A program made the position numbers and the translations under genes. Shown piece by piece: positions 8,861 to 17,043 of a DNA stretch of 64,000 bases. The notes beneath the pieces were generated by a model. The model was given only the letters and a program-made list of their open reading frames with translations, had not been told where the DNA came from and ran no database searches. Source of the DNA: an uncultured Treponema sp. (GTDB lineage: Bacteria > Spirochaetota > Spirochaetia > Treponematales > Treponemataceae); the NCBI GenBank assembly GCA_946615905.1, contig CAMOIE010000014.1:1-64000 (forward strand). Reading direction: 5' to 3'. How positions within the stretch are numbered: position 1 is the stretch's first letter; each line of letters begins with the position of its first letter.

Positions 8861-10443
8861 CAAGATTTCAAAACCTCCCGGACTTTTGAGACAAGCTCCT
8901 CCTGACTTGAAAAGTCATTCTCCGATTTTTCAGCGTTTTCGGCATTTTGCGGGCGGCTTACGACAATGACCGACATCGAGCATTTTTTGGCCGCCTCGAT
9001 TTTCTGGGCAAAACCTCCGGCTTCCCCACTTTCCTTTGTGACAAGGACTTTGGCTTTCGTCTGGCAAAAAAGGGCTTCGTTCATCGATGTAGAAAAAGGC
9101 CCCTGCATAGCGATGATTCTGTTCATCGGGATTGAGGCTGACAGGCATTTTTGAATCGACTCGACTGACGGCAGCACGCGGAAAAATACCCTCTCACGCC
9201 AATTTTCTATGCACGTAAATGGGGCAAGCTCCCGGCTCCCGGTCGAGACAAAAATCACGGTGTCCGGCGGAAAACTCGCGCACAATTCTGCGGCGGCGGC
9301 AACAGAGGGAACAAAAGTGATTCCGTCTGCCGCTCTTGTGGATTGGAAGCTTTCAGACTCCGGGCGGGAAAATCTAAAATAAGGGATTTTAGTCTTCTTG
9401 CAGGCGGCAAGCGCATTTTTGGACACTTCCTCAGCGTACGGGTGGGTCGCGTCAACAACCGCATCGTATCTAGGGAATACTTCTTCCATTTTGGACTGAT
9501 TCATCCGCCCGGTCAAAATCTTGCAATTTTTCTCAAAATCAAAGGAGTCCTCGCGCAAATCGTCCAAGCCCGCCTGTGTGGCAAGAGAAATCGTGACTTC
9601 AAAAGAAGAGTCAAAGAGAGAGCGGGCGATAGACTTTCCCTCGCTCGTTCCGGCCAAAAGGATAATTTTTTTTATTTTACGCTGCATATAGCCGCGCGGA
9701 GTCAGCAAAAAGTCCCGTTGATTTTCACCGCTTCCAAGAGTGATTTTTTTAGTCGCGGAAGAGCCGACAAAGACAGTCGTCAGCATGTCGAGATTTTTTC
9801 CACCCAAATTCTTGAGCATGCAAAAGTCCTTCTCCTCCCCTTCCCGGCCAATATTTTTAGTCCATGCGCAGGCTGTCTCCGGTGACTTTCCACCGTCAAT
9901 AAGAATCTGGCAGGCCTTTTTTAATGCATCGGGACGGGCGTGACTCATCGGATTGTAAATCGCAATCGGAAAGTCTGCGGACGCTGCGGCTTTGAGGCGG
10001 GATTCAATTTTGGAGGTCGGAGTCAGATAGTCTGAAAGCGAAATCACCGCAAAGTCGTTTGAGAGCACGGAGCCTAAAAGGGCGGAGCCTGAAAGGGCGG
10101 CCGTCACACCTGGAATAATTTTTACTTTTACTTCTGGAAAGTCGGCGGCCATCTCAAGGGCAAGGGAGGCCATTCCATAGAGGCCGGAGTCCCCGGAAGA
10201 GACGAGGGCGATTTTTTCCCCGGCAGAAGCCGCCTCCAGCGCAGAGCGGACGCGTTTTTCTTCCGCCATCATGCCGGTCTGAATGTATTTCTTTGCAAAA
10301 TAAGGCTTTAAAAGCTCCACATAAGTTGAATAGCCTGCAATCACTGATACGCCATCGAGGATTTTTTTTGCCTCGATGGTCATTCCGTCAATTTTTCCGG
10401 GGCCGATTCCGACTACGTATAAGATTTTTTCAGATTCACTCAT
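8860..10443 (-). CDS. cbiHJ: CobJ/CbiH C17-methyltransferase fused to CobK/CbiJ precorrin-6A reductase
   Basis: Residues about 1-250 are a tetrapyrrole methylase (ILYVVGIGPGKIDGMT, ALVSSGDSGLYGMA, IYNPMSHARPD) that methylates C17 and contracts the ring. After a short MQRKIKK linker, residues about 275-520 match precorrin-6A reductase (IILLAGTSEGKSIARSL, DAVVDATHPYAEEVSKNA, VFVSTGSRELAPF). The frame extends upstream to 10533, but ATG at 10443 starts the domain exactly and overlaps the preceding stop (ATGA, 10440-10443). Both steps lie in the same corrin pathway, so a fusion makes biochemical sense. Genes for cobI, cbiC and cbiD are not in this window. Confidence 0.9.
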   Translation of the reverse strand: MSESEKILYVVGIGPGKIDGMTIEAKKILDGVSVIAGYSTYVELLKPYFAKKYIQTGMMAEEKRVRSALEAASAGEKIALVSSGDSGLYGMASLALEMAADFPEVKVKIIPGVTAALSGSALLGSVLSNDFAVISLSDYLTPTSKIESRLKAAASADFPIAIYNPMSHARPDALKKACQILIDGGKSPETACAWTKNIGREGEEKDFCMLKNLGGKNLDMLTTVFVGSSATKKITLGSGENQRDFLLTPRGYMQRKIKKIILLAGTSEGKSIARSLFDSSFEVTISLATQAGLDDLREDSFDFEKNCKILTGRMNQSKMEEVFPRYDAVVDATHPYAEEVSKNALAACKKTKIPYFRFSRPESESFQSTRAADGITFVPSVAAAAELCASFPPDTVIFVSTGSRELAPFTCIENWRERVFFRVLPSVESIQKCLSASIPMNRIIAMQGPFSTSMNEALFCQTKAKVLVTKESGEAGGFAQKIEAAKKCSMSVIVVSRPQNAENAEKSENDFSSQEELVSKVREVLKS

Positions 10444-12275
10444 AATTTTACCGCCAAGGCAAAAGTCATTCCGTCCGCAGCTGTCTTTTTGACCAAAAGT
10501 TTTCCGCCAAGAGCAAGGGCAGAGCGCTCGCAAACGTTGTCCGTTCCAGTAACGCCTTTTACAAAGTCGGACTTGGAAAAGTCACCTGCGACCGCATTAA
10601 GTTCTTCGGCTGTAAAGAAATGAGTCCTCACTTTGAAATTCTTGGCCAGGTCCAAAATCGCATTTTCGCCCTTCTTCAAGTCAATCGAAGAAATAGAACA
10701 GACGGCTTCCTCAAAAAATCCGCCTGAGTCAAGCTGACTTTTTACAAAATTTTCCATTTTTTTTGAATCGCTCCCCTTTTTGCAGCCAAGCCCCAGATTC
10801 AGGCAGGGGGGAATTAAAAAAAGCCTTTCCCGCCCGCCAAGATTCTCGCACTTTTCAAAATCCGATTTTCTAAAGGAGACGACAAAATCAGCATTTTCAA
10901 TCGAGCCGGTCATTTTAACAGGAGCTAAAGACTCTTTTAGACGCTCACAAATTCTTTGCGAGATTTCTTCCGGGGCAAAACAAGAGATTTTTTCATTTTG
11001 CAGGACTCTGGAAGAAATATTTTTCACCGCAGCGATATTCTTGATTTTAAATCCATTTTGAGCCGCCCATGAGTCGACCGCCCATTTTCCGCAGGAATCA
11101 GTCGCCGTCGTGATGACAGCCTCCGCCCCGATTTTCCGCGCGATTATATTTGCCGCAAAGTTCGCCCCGCCTAGGTGCCCGCCAATAATCGGGACTGCAA
11201 AACGCAGCTTTCCGTCAAAGGCGACTACCGCAGGATCAGAATCTTTACCGACTAAAAATCCGGCTGACGCGCGCACTGCAATCGCCGCCGCCCCGACTGA
11301 CAAAATCAAGGTCTTTTGCCCGGCATGTGAAGAGTCAAAAAGGCGGCCGAAAATTTCTTCCGCCCTCTCGTGATTAATCCCAAAGCATTTGCATAATTCC
11401 AAGTCCGCCCCGCAAAGAGCGAGTTCTTTTACAAGAGCAAAAAGCCTTTCCGCTGCCGCCATCTCCGACTCCGAATAGCAGATTACAGCGATTTTCTGAA
11501 AGTCCAGATTTTGGGTGCCAGAAGCCTTTCGATATTCAGTCGTAAAATCCTTGTCGTAAAGGCAGCTTTTATTGTAGTCCGCTCCCAAAAAATCCCCGAC
11601 AAGGACGAGGGCTGTTTTCCTAATCCCGGCCTCCCGGACTTTTTGGGCAATGTCGGCCAAAGTTCCCCGGACGATTTTCTGATTCCTCCACGAGGCCTTG
11701 TAGACCACGGCGACAGGACTTTCTTTTGTGTAGCGGGAACCCGGCCCGGTCAGCTTTTCTGCGAGGGAGTCAATCATTCCGGTGGAAAGAAAAAGGACCA
11801 GAGACGAGCCGATTTTAGAAAGATTTTCGATTCTCTCGTTTTCAGGCACAGGAGTCCGTCCCTCCATGCGGGAAATTATCAGAGTCTGGCTGATTTCAGG
11901 CACGGTGTATTCCGCATTCAAGGCAGCTGCCGCCGCCAAAAATGCGGAGACTCCCGGCACTACTGAATATTCAAGGCCTATTTTTTTAAGCTCCTCGATT
12001 TGCTCACGGATTGAACCGTAAATTGACGGGTCTCCGGTGTGGAGGCGGACGGCGACTTTTCCGTCTTTTTCTGCGGAGGCGAGGGCTTGGGTCGTCTCTT
12101 CCAAAGTCATTTTTGAGGAGTCAAGAATCTCGCAGCCGGACTTGCAGTATTCCAAAAGCTCGGGGTTCACAAGGCTTCCAGCCCAGACGAGCAAATCGGC
12201 CTTTTGCAAGAGTCTCATTCCGCGCACAGTGATTAAGTCAGCGGCACCGCTTCCCGCACCCACAAAATAAATCAT
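10440..12275 (-). CDS. cbiFG: CbiF precorrin-4 C11-methyltransferase fused to CbiG cobalt-precorrin-5A hydrolase
   Basis: Residues 1 to about 250 form a CbiF/CobM methylase (MIYFVGAGSGAADLITVRG, RLHTGDPSIYGSIREQ, LVLFLSTGMI). Residues about 260-610 are CbiG-like (AVICYSESEM, VPIIGGHLGGANFAANIIA, VITTATDSCGKWAVD). CbiG opens the lactone ring in the anaerobic (cobalt-early) pathway, so this operon points to anaerobic B12 synthesis. The frame runs on to GTG 12341, but ATG 12275 matches the family start and lies 6 nt after a TATAAT. There is no Shine-Dalgarno at that ATG; an AAGGAG about 50 nt upstream would serve an in-frame TTG extension. The first 55 nt are part of a 76-bp repeat duplicated beyond the toxin-antitoxin pair. 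Confidence 0.9.
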   Translation of the reverse strand: MIYFVGAGSGAADLITVRGMRLLQKADLLVWAGSLVNPELLEYCKSGCEILDSSKMTLEETTQALASAEKDGKVAVRLHTGDPSIYGSIREQIEELKKIGLEYSVVPGVSAFLAAAAALNAEYTVPEISQTLIISRMEGRTPVPENERIENLSKIGSSLVLFLSTGMIDSLAEKLTGPGSRYTKESPVAVVYKASWRNQKIVRGTLADIAQKVREAGIRKTALVLVGDFLGADYNKSCLYDKDFTTEYRKASGTQNLDFQKIAVICYSESEMAAAERLFALVKELALCGADLELCKCFGINHERAEEIFGRLFDSSHAGQKTLILSVGAAAIAVRASAGFLVGKDSDPAVVAFDGKLRFAVPIIGGHLGGANFAANIIARKIGAEAVITTATDSCGKWAVDSWAAQNGFKIKNIAAVKNISSRVLQNEKISCFAPEEISQRICERLKESLAPVKMTGSIENADFVVSFRKSDFEKCENLGGRERLFLIPPCLNLGLGCKKGSDSKKMENFVKSQLDSGGFFEEAVCSISSIDLKKGENAILDLAKNFKVRTHFFTAEELNAVAGDFSKSDFVKGVTGTDNVCERSALALGGKLLVKKTAADGMTFALAVKL

Positions 12276-12296
12276 GCGGGGATTATAACACAGATT
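12221..12296. repeat. 76-bp direct repeat, copy 1 (promoter and first 18 codons of cbiFG)
   Basis: This segment is identical over 76 bp to 13028-13103 (constant offset 807). It holds cbiFG codons 1-18 and 21 bp upstream, including TATAAT. Identity ends at 12296 (C versus T next). The two copies frame the HigBA-like toxin-antitoxin pair. Confidence 0.97.
12282..12290 (-). promoter_or_regulatory. Extended -10 element of the cobalamin operon
   Basis: Read on the minus strand, TGT-TATAAT ends 6 nt before the cbiFG ATG. A TGn extension substitutes for a poor -35 in known sigma-70 promoters. Transcription starting about 7 nt downstream would begin at or next to the A of ATG, so the mRNA is probably leaderless. 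No B12 riboswitch fits in the space. Confidence 0.55.
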
Positions 12297-12361
12297 CCTG
12301 CCAACCGCCAATTCGAGTTTTTCTCCTTGTTTTTTGTTCACAAATATGCTAACTTTTAAAT

Positions 12362-12718
12362 ATGAAGTATCGGGAAGTCAAATTTTACAAGACTGCGGAA
12401 GGGAAAAAGCCTGTGAAAGAATTTCTCGATTCACTCGACGGCAAGGTCGCGCAGAAAATCGTCTGGACTTTGAAGCTTGTGGAGGAGCTTGAAAGAATTC
12501 CCACGACCTACCTGAAAAACATCACGGGAACTGAATTTTATGAAGTCCGTGTGATTTTCAGCGGCAACATCTACAGGATTCTTGGATTTTTCCACGCGGG
12601 GAATTTTCTTATGCTGACGAACGGATTTCAGAAAAAGACGCAAAAAACGCCGAAGAATGAAATCGACATCTGCAAAGAGCGAATGAAGGATTTTTACGAC
12701 CGAGGAGGCGAATTATGA
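12362..12718 (+). CDS. higB: HigB/RelE-like toxin (phage Gp49-like family)
   Basis: A 118-residue basic protein with the family layout: N-terminal REVKFYKTAEGKKPVKEFLD, central ITGTEFYEVRVIFSGNIYRI, and the C-terminal signature MLTNGFQKKTQKTP. These features mark the Gp49-like HigB group, ribosome-dependent mRNA interferases of the RelE fold. The downstream antitoxin gene overlaps it by 4 bp (ATGA, 12715-12718); toxin-first order is the HigBA norm. The pair points away from the adjoining cobalamin operon and lies inside a 76-bp direct duplication. Activity is inferred from family. Confidence 0.85.
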   Translation: MKYREVKFYKTAEGKKPVKEFLDSLDGKVAQKIVWTLKLVEELERIPTTYLKNITGTEFYEVRVIFSGNIYRILGFFHAGNFLMLTNGFQKKTQKTPKNEIDICKERMKDFYDRGGEL

Positions 12719-12990
12719 GCGATTTGGACGAATACATTGACGAAAGGAAAAAGAGAGACCCGGACTTTGCCGAGGGATTTGATTCAGGCTACGAGGATTT
12801 CAAAATCGGTCATCTAATCAAGGAAATGCGCCTTGAAAACAAGATGACGCAGGAAGAGCTTGCCGCAAGGCTGAACACCAAAAAGAGCGTGATTTCCCGC
12901 CTGGAAAACCACTCAAACGACGTGCGGCTTTCAACATTGCAGAAAGTCGCGGGAGTTTTTGGAAAACGCGTTTCGCTGGCGATAAATTAG
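12715..12990 (+). CDS. higA: HigA-like XRE-family antitoxin
   Basis: A 91-residue protein with an N-terminal acidic arm (MSDLDEYIDERKKRDPDF) and a helix-turn-helix of the XRE/Cro type at about residues 33-85 (LIKEMRLENKMTQEELAARL, KSVISRLENHSND, LSTLQKVAGVFG). It presumably neutralises the overlapping HigB-like toxin and represses their shared promoter. Its translation is probably coupled through the ATGA junction. The gene ends 37 bp before the second copy of the 76-bp repeat. Confidence 0.87.
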   Translation: MSDLDEYIDERKKRDPDFAEGFDSGYEDFKIGHLIKEMRLENKMTQEELAARLNTKKSVISRLENHSNDVRLSTLQKVAGVFGKRVSLAIN

Positions 12991-13027
12991 CTTCTATTAT
13001 TTTTTTCACTCCGAATACAAGATTCAG

Positions 13028-13103
13028 CGCGCACAGTGATTAAGTCAGCGGCACCGCTTCCCGCACCCACAAAATAAATCATGCGGGGATTATAACACAG
13101 ATT
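13028..13103. repeat. 76-bp direct repeat, copy 2 (orphan cbiFG 5' end)
   Basis: A perfect copy of 12221-12296. On the minus strand it contains the TATAAT, ATG (13082) and first 18 codons of cbiFG, then runs into unrelated sequence, so no functional gene remains. It may still work as a promoter firing toward the antisense of higA. Confidence 0.95.
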
Positions 13104-13149
13104 TCAAAATAATTGAGTAAAAGACATAATTTTATTAAAATATTTTCAA

Positions 13150-13265
13150 CAAGGCAAAAACGACCTCCCGTTCCGGTGCCCCCATCGGGAAAAGGCTTCA
13201 CTTCGCTACGCTCGTTGCAGAATTTTTCCCGCCGGTCCCCCCACCACTCCGGTCGGTTTTTGAAT
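13150..13265. repeat. G+C-rich dispersed intergenic repeat
   Basis: Between the orphan repeat and metF lies a G+C-rich stretch with short inverted motifs (ccggtgccccc, gctacgctcgttgc, ccgccggtcccccc) resembling the other intergenic G+C-rich segments of this window. The rest of the 13104-13321 gap is A/T-rich and shows no gene. Confidence 0.5.
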
Positions 13266-13321
13266 TTTTGCCATTTTATAAAAAAGTTACTCAATCATTT
13301 TTTATAAAAAAAGGAGAGGAC

Positions 13322-14224
13322 ATGCAGACATCTTCAATCGCAGAAAAGTTAAAGTCAAAAAAGGTCACGGTTTCGTTTGAGATTTTTCCGCCAAAAAAGC
13401 AGGCGGGCTTTGAGTCTGTCAGGCAAACGGCCCTTGACCTGGCCTCCCTCAACCCGGACTTTATCTCAATCACCTACGGGGCTGGAGGAACAACCCAGTC
13501 CAACACTGCCGAACTCGCTTCCCTCATCGAAAAAAACGGAGTCTCTGCCCTCGCCCACCTCACCTGCGTCCGCCTCACAAAGAAAAAACTTGAGGAAAAC
13601 ATCGCCGCATTCAAGTCACAGGGAATCAAAAATATCCTTGCCCTCCGTGGTGACATGCCCAGAGACATAAATGAAGGCGAAGACGTTTTTCCGTCAGGAT
13701 TCAGCCATGCGTCAAACCTCATCACGCTTTTAAAAAAGGAAGGCTTTTGCGTTGGAGGAGCCTGCTACCCGGAAGGACACCCGGAATCCGCCAACCGCGA
13801 CGAGGACATCGACAAGCTCAAGGAAAAAGTCGAGGCAGGAGCTGATTTTTTGACGACCCAGATGTTCTTTGACAACGACATGCTCTATTCATTTTTGTAC
13901 AGAATGCAGTCAGCAGGAATCCACGTGCCGGTCCTGGCTGGAATCATGCCAATCACAAACTCAAGTCAGGTCTCCAAAATGGTCGATTTGTCCAACGCCT
14001 ATATTCCCCGCCGACTCCTGTCAATCTGCGACAAATTCCGCTCATCCCCGGACGCTATGCGCCAAGCCGGAATCGCCTACGCAACCGAGCAAATCATAGA
14101 CCTAATCTCAAACGGCGTGCGAGGAATCCACATCTACACGATGAACAAGCCGGAAATCGCCCGCGCAATCATGAGGAACATAGACTCAATCATAGCGGCG
14201 ACGAACGGTCAGATTGGGGCCTGA
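13322..14224 (+). CDS. metF: 5,10-methylenetetrahydrofolate reductase
   Basis: A 300-residue TIM-barrel flavoprotein with MetF signatures: VSFEIFPPKK (Glu20 corresponds to the catalytic Glu), SITYGAGG, LALRGDMP, GGACYPEGHPES, TTQMFFDND, GIMPI. It reduces methylene-THF to 5-methyl-THF, the methyl donor used by the MetH enzyme encoded 160 bp downstream. An upstream start at 13268 is possible, but ATG 13322 has an AAGGAGAGG ribosome site and the expected N-terminus. No SAM or B12 riboswitch was seen in its leader. Confidence 0.96.
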   Translation: MQTSSIAEKLKSKKVTVSFEIFPPKKQAGFESVRQTALDLASLNPDFISITYGAGGTTQSNTAELASLIEKNGVSALAHLTCVRLTKKKLEENIAAFKSQGIKNILALRGDMPRDINEGEDVFPSGFSHASNLITLLKKEGFCVGGACYPEGHPESANRDEDIDKLKEKVEAGADFLTTQMFFDNDMLYSFLYRMQSAGIHVPVLAGIMPITNSSQVSKMVDLSNAYIPRRLLSICDKFRSSPDAMRQAGIAYATEQIIDLISNGVRGIHIYTMNKPEIARAIMRNIDSIIAATNGQIGA

Positions 14225-14227
14225 TTT

Positions 14228-14350
14228 TTTCGGGCGCAAGTCCCTCTGCAAGCGCCCCCTCCGGGCTTGCTACGCGCGGTACCGGCCATGGCCGGCACTT
14301 GCCTCCGGCAACCCTACGGTCGCGGAGCGCAATTTCTTTTTCATCTTCGG
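14228..14350. repeat. G+C-rich dispersed intergenic repeat between metF and metH
   Basis: It begins TCGGGCGC and contains GCGGTACCGGCCATGGCCGG (a palindromic core) and CTTGCCTCCGGCAACC, then GAGCGCAATTTC. The second half aligns with 61230-61275 (CTTGCCTCGCGGCAACC, GTGGCGCAATC), and the start recurs at other gaps. It separates metF from metH without an obvious T-tailed terminator. Confidence 0.65.
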
Positions 14351-14385
14351 GCGTCTTTGCTTAAAAAGACAAGCAGGAAATAAAA

Positions 14386-17028
14386 ATGGTCAATAAAAAA
14401 ATCGATTTCAAAAATTTTCTAAGAGAGTCAATCGAAAGCGGAAAGCCGGTGATTTTTGACGGCGGAATGGGAACGATGATTCAAGCCTCCGGACTCCAAT
14501 CAAGCGATTACGCGATTCCAGAGGATTTGAACCTCGACAGGCCTGACATCATAAAAAAAATCCACAGAAAGTATTTGGACGCTGGCGCGAACGTCCTGAC
14601 CGCCAACACTTTCGGGGCAAATCCGTTAAAGCTCAGCGGGTCAAAATATTCCTGCCGCGAATACATCGAGGCCGCCGTCAAATTGATGAAAGAAGCCGTC
14701 GACGAATGCGAGTCAGACCCGGAATCCTACGGGCACGACAAAAAGCACTTTATCGCCTGGGACACCGGTCAGATCGGCCGCCTCTTAGAGCCGATGGGGG
14801 ATTTGACTTTTGACCAAGCCTACGAGGCCTACAAAGAAGCCGTCGTCACTGCGGAAAAAGCCGGGGCGGAGCTTGCCATAATCGAGACTATGAGCGACTT
14901 GCACGAAATGAAGGCCGCGATTTTGGCCGTCCAGGAAAACACCAACCTTGCAGTCGTCGCGACACCGACTTTTCAAGAAAACCTTCGCACGCTCACCGGC
15001 GCGGACGTTTTGACATGCGTGACTTACCTTGAATCCCTTCACGTCGATGTACTTGGCTTTAACTGTGGCGGCTCTCTCGAAGAAGACGCAAAGCTCGCTG
15101 ACCAATTCTTGAGATACTCCCACACCCCGGTTCTGATTCAGCCGAACGCAGGAATTCCAGTCGTTGTGAACGGAATTGCAATGTACCGGGTCTCGGCAAA
15201 AGACTTCGCAGAATTCCAGCTTGAAAACCGCAAAAAAGGAGCCGTATTGCTCGGTGGCTGCTGCGGAACAACTCCCGCCCATATCGGCACGATGGCGAAA
15301 TTAGTTAGGAGTTACCAGTTAGAAGCCAGCAGTACAAATTCCCAACTCCCCACTCCAAACTCCATACTCCTAACTACCAACTCCTCACTCCTAACTACCA
15401 ACTCCCCACTCCTAACTGACACCTATATCTGCTCCTACAACAAGACCGTGCAAATTGGAGGAAATGCTGGGCCGAAAATTGTAGGCGAGAGGATAAACCC
15501 GACAGGTAAAAAAAAGGTCAAGGCAGCCTTGCAAGCTCACGACCTCAATTTTATTCTGTCAGAAGCCGAAAGCCAGATTCAGGCTGGGGCACAGATTCTC
15601 GACGTAAACGTTGGACTGCCAGGAATCGATGAGGCCGCCATGATGGAAGAGGCGTTAAAGACCATTCAGGGGGCATTCAACGTGCCTCTGCAGCTCGACT
15701 CATCGGAAAAAGCCGCCCTTGAAAAGGGACTAAGGGCCTACAACGGCAAGGCTCTGATAAATTCAGTGAACGGCCGCCAGGACGTGATGGATGCGATTTT
15801 TCCGCTTGTAAAGCACTACGGCGGGGCTGTGGTCGCCCTTTGTATTGACGAAAAAGGAATCGCTCCGACCGCCGAAGGAAGGGCAAATGTCGCCCGAAAA
15901 ATCATAAAAGAGGCGGCAAAGTACGGGATTCCTGTGCGCGACATAGTAATCGACACGCTGACGCTTACAGTCTCTAGCCAGCAAAAGGAAGCCCTAGAAA
16001 CAGTGAGGGCAATCGAGCTTTTGAAAAAAGAATTCGGAAGTCAAGGATTGAAATTTATTTTGGGAGTCTCGAACATATCATTCGGACTTCCAAGACGGGA
16101 TATAATCAACTCACGCTTTTTTACGATGGCACTCTACGCGGGTTTGGATGCCTGCATTATAAATCCATTGAGCAAGCCCATGATGGAGTCCTATGACGGC
16201 TACAGGGCACTGGCGGGCTTTGACGAAAACTGTCTGGACTACATCGAGTCCTACACAGGAACTACAGCCCCGGTGTACGGAATCAGCGCGGAGGAGGCGG
16301 CAAACTTTGCAGGAAAATCCTCAGAGCCGCAAAAAAAGGCCGAGTCACCGGAAAATCAGGCTAGCTCTGTTCCCGATGACGCTGACGAAAACGAAAAAAA
16401 GCTGATTGAGATCATAAACAAGGGTTTCAAGGACTTTTCCGGAGAAGCGGCGAAAAAGCTTCTTGAGGGCGGGAAAAGTCCTGTTGAAATCATAAACCGC
16501 TGCATAGTCCCGGCGTTGGACATCGTTGGCAAGGATTTTGAGAAGGGACGGAAATTCCTTCCACAACTGCTTCTTGCCGCGGAGACTGTCGGAAACGCCT
16601 TTGCGATAATCAAAGCGCATTTGGAGGCGACCGGAGTCAAGCAGGAGTCAAGGGGGACGATTGCAATCGCGACGGTTTTCGGAGACATCCACGACATCGG
16701 AAAGAACATCACAAAAGCCCTGCTTGAAAACTACGGCTACACGGTGATTGACCTCGGCAAAAACGTTCCGGCGGAAACAATCGTAGAGACGGTCATAAAA
16801 CATAATATTAAGCTCGTCGGTCTTTCCGCATTGATGACAACCACTGTCGGAAATATGGAAAAAACGATAGAATTGTTGCATAATGAATTAGGCAAGATTG
16901 GCCGAACCTGCAAAATCATGGCGGGAGGAGCTGTCTTGACCGCGGACTACGCCACGAAAATCGGCGCGGATTACTACGCGAAGGATGCCATGACTTCAAT
17001 AGCAATCGCAAAGGAAGTCTTCGGCTAA
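14386..17028 (+). CDS. metH: Cobalamin-dependent methionine synthase lacking the reactivation domain
   Basis: The 880 residues comprise a homocysteine S-methyltransferase domain (about 1-305; zinc ligands Cys227 in FNCGG and Cys292/Cys293 in GGCCGTTP), a pterin-binding domain (about 350-630; GERINPTGKKK, DVNVGLPGID), and the B12 cap and Rossmann domains (about 660-880). The cobalt-ligating motif DxHxxG is intact at Asp767-His769-Gly772. The C-terminal AdoMet-binding reactivation domain of E. coli MetH (about 1,227 residues) is missing, so reductive reactivation must come from a separate protein. A Leu/Thr/Asn/Ser linker encoded by tandem repeats joins the first two domains. It follows metF and uses the product of the nearby cobalamin cluster. 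Confidence 0.96.
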   Translation: MVNKKIDFKNFLRESIESGKPVIFDGGMGTMIQASGLQSSDYAIPEDLNLDRPDIIKKIHRKYLDAGANVLTANTFGANPLKLSGSKYSCREYIEAAVKLMKEAVDECESDPESYGHDKKHFIAWDTGQIGRLLEPMGDLTFDQAYEAYKEAVVTAEKAGAELAIIETMSDLHEMKAAILAVQENTNLAVVATPTFQENLRTLTGADVLTCVTYLESLHVDVLGFNCGGSLEEDAKLADQFLRYSHTPVLIQPNAGIPVVVNGIAMYRVSAKDFAEFQLENRKKGAVLLGGCCGTTPAHIGTMAKLVRSYQLEASSTNSQLPTPNSILLTTNSSLLTTNSPLLTDTYICSYNKTVQIGGNAGPKIVGERINPTGKKKVKAALQAHDLNFILSEAESQIQAGAQILDVNVGLPGIDEAAMMEEALKTIQGAFNVPLQLDSSEKAALEKGLRAYNGKALINSVNGRQDVMDAIFPLVKHYGGAVVALCIDEKGIAPTAEGRANVARKIIKEAAKYGIPVRDIVIDTLTLTVSSQQKEALETVRAIELLKKEFGSQGLKFILGVSNISFGLPRRDIINSRFFTMALYAGLDACIINPLSKPMMESYDGYRALAGFDENCLDYIESYTGTTAPVYGISAEEAANFAGKSSEPQKKAESPENQASSVPDDADENEKKLIEIINKGFKDFSGEAAKKLLEGGKSPVEIINRCIVPALDIVGKDFEKGRKFLPQLLLAAETVGNAFAIIKAHLEATGVKQESRGTIAIATVFGDIHDIGKNITKALLENYGYTVIDLGKNVPAETIVETVIKHNIKLVGLSALMTTTVGNMEKTIELLHNELGKIGRTCKIMAGGAVLTADYATKIGADYYAKDAMTSIAIAKEVFG
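15365..15418. repeat. In-frame 21-bp tandem repeat inside metH
   Basis: The unit ACTCCTAACTACCAACTCC plus 2 nt occurs twice and then partially, encoding LLTTNSS-LLTTNSP-LLTD. Upstream, at 15301-15322, lies the inverted complement (TTAGTTAGGAGTTACCAG). The insertion keeps the frame and sits exactly in the linker between the homocysteine and pterin domains. Confidence 0.9.
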
Positions 17029-17043
17029 AAAACAGGGGGAAAA

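Noticed and set aside
9343-9885. Plus-strand frame of 180 codons within the cobJ-cobK fusion gene
   Set aside because: Antisense of a clearly coding region; composition is Arg/Phe-rich without family resemblance.
13104-13321. Possible B12 or SAM riboswitch upstream of metF or the cobalamin operon
   Set aside because: No B12-box or S-box core could be found, and the cobalamin operon promoter lies too close to its ATG.
15365-15418. Start of a CRISPR-like array
   Set aside because: The repeats are contiguous 21-bp units in frame with metH, without spacers.
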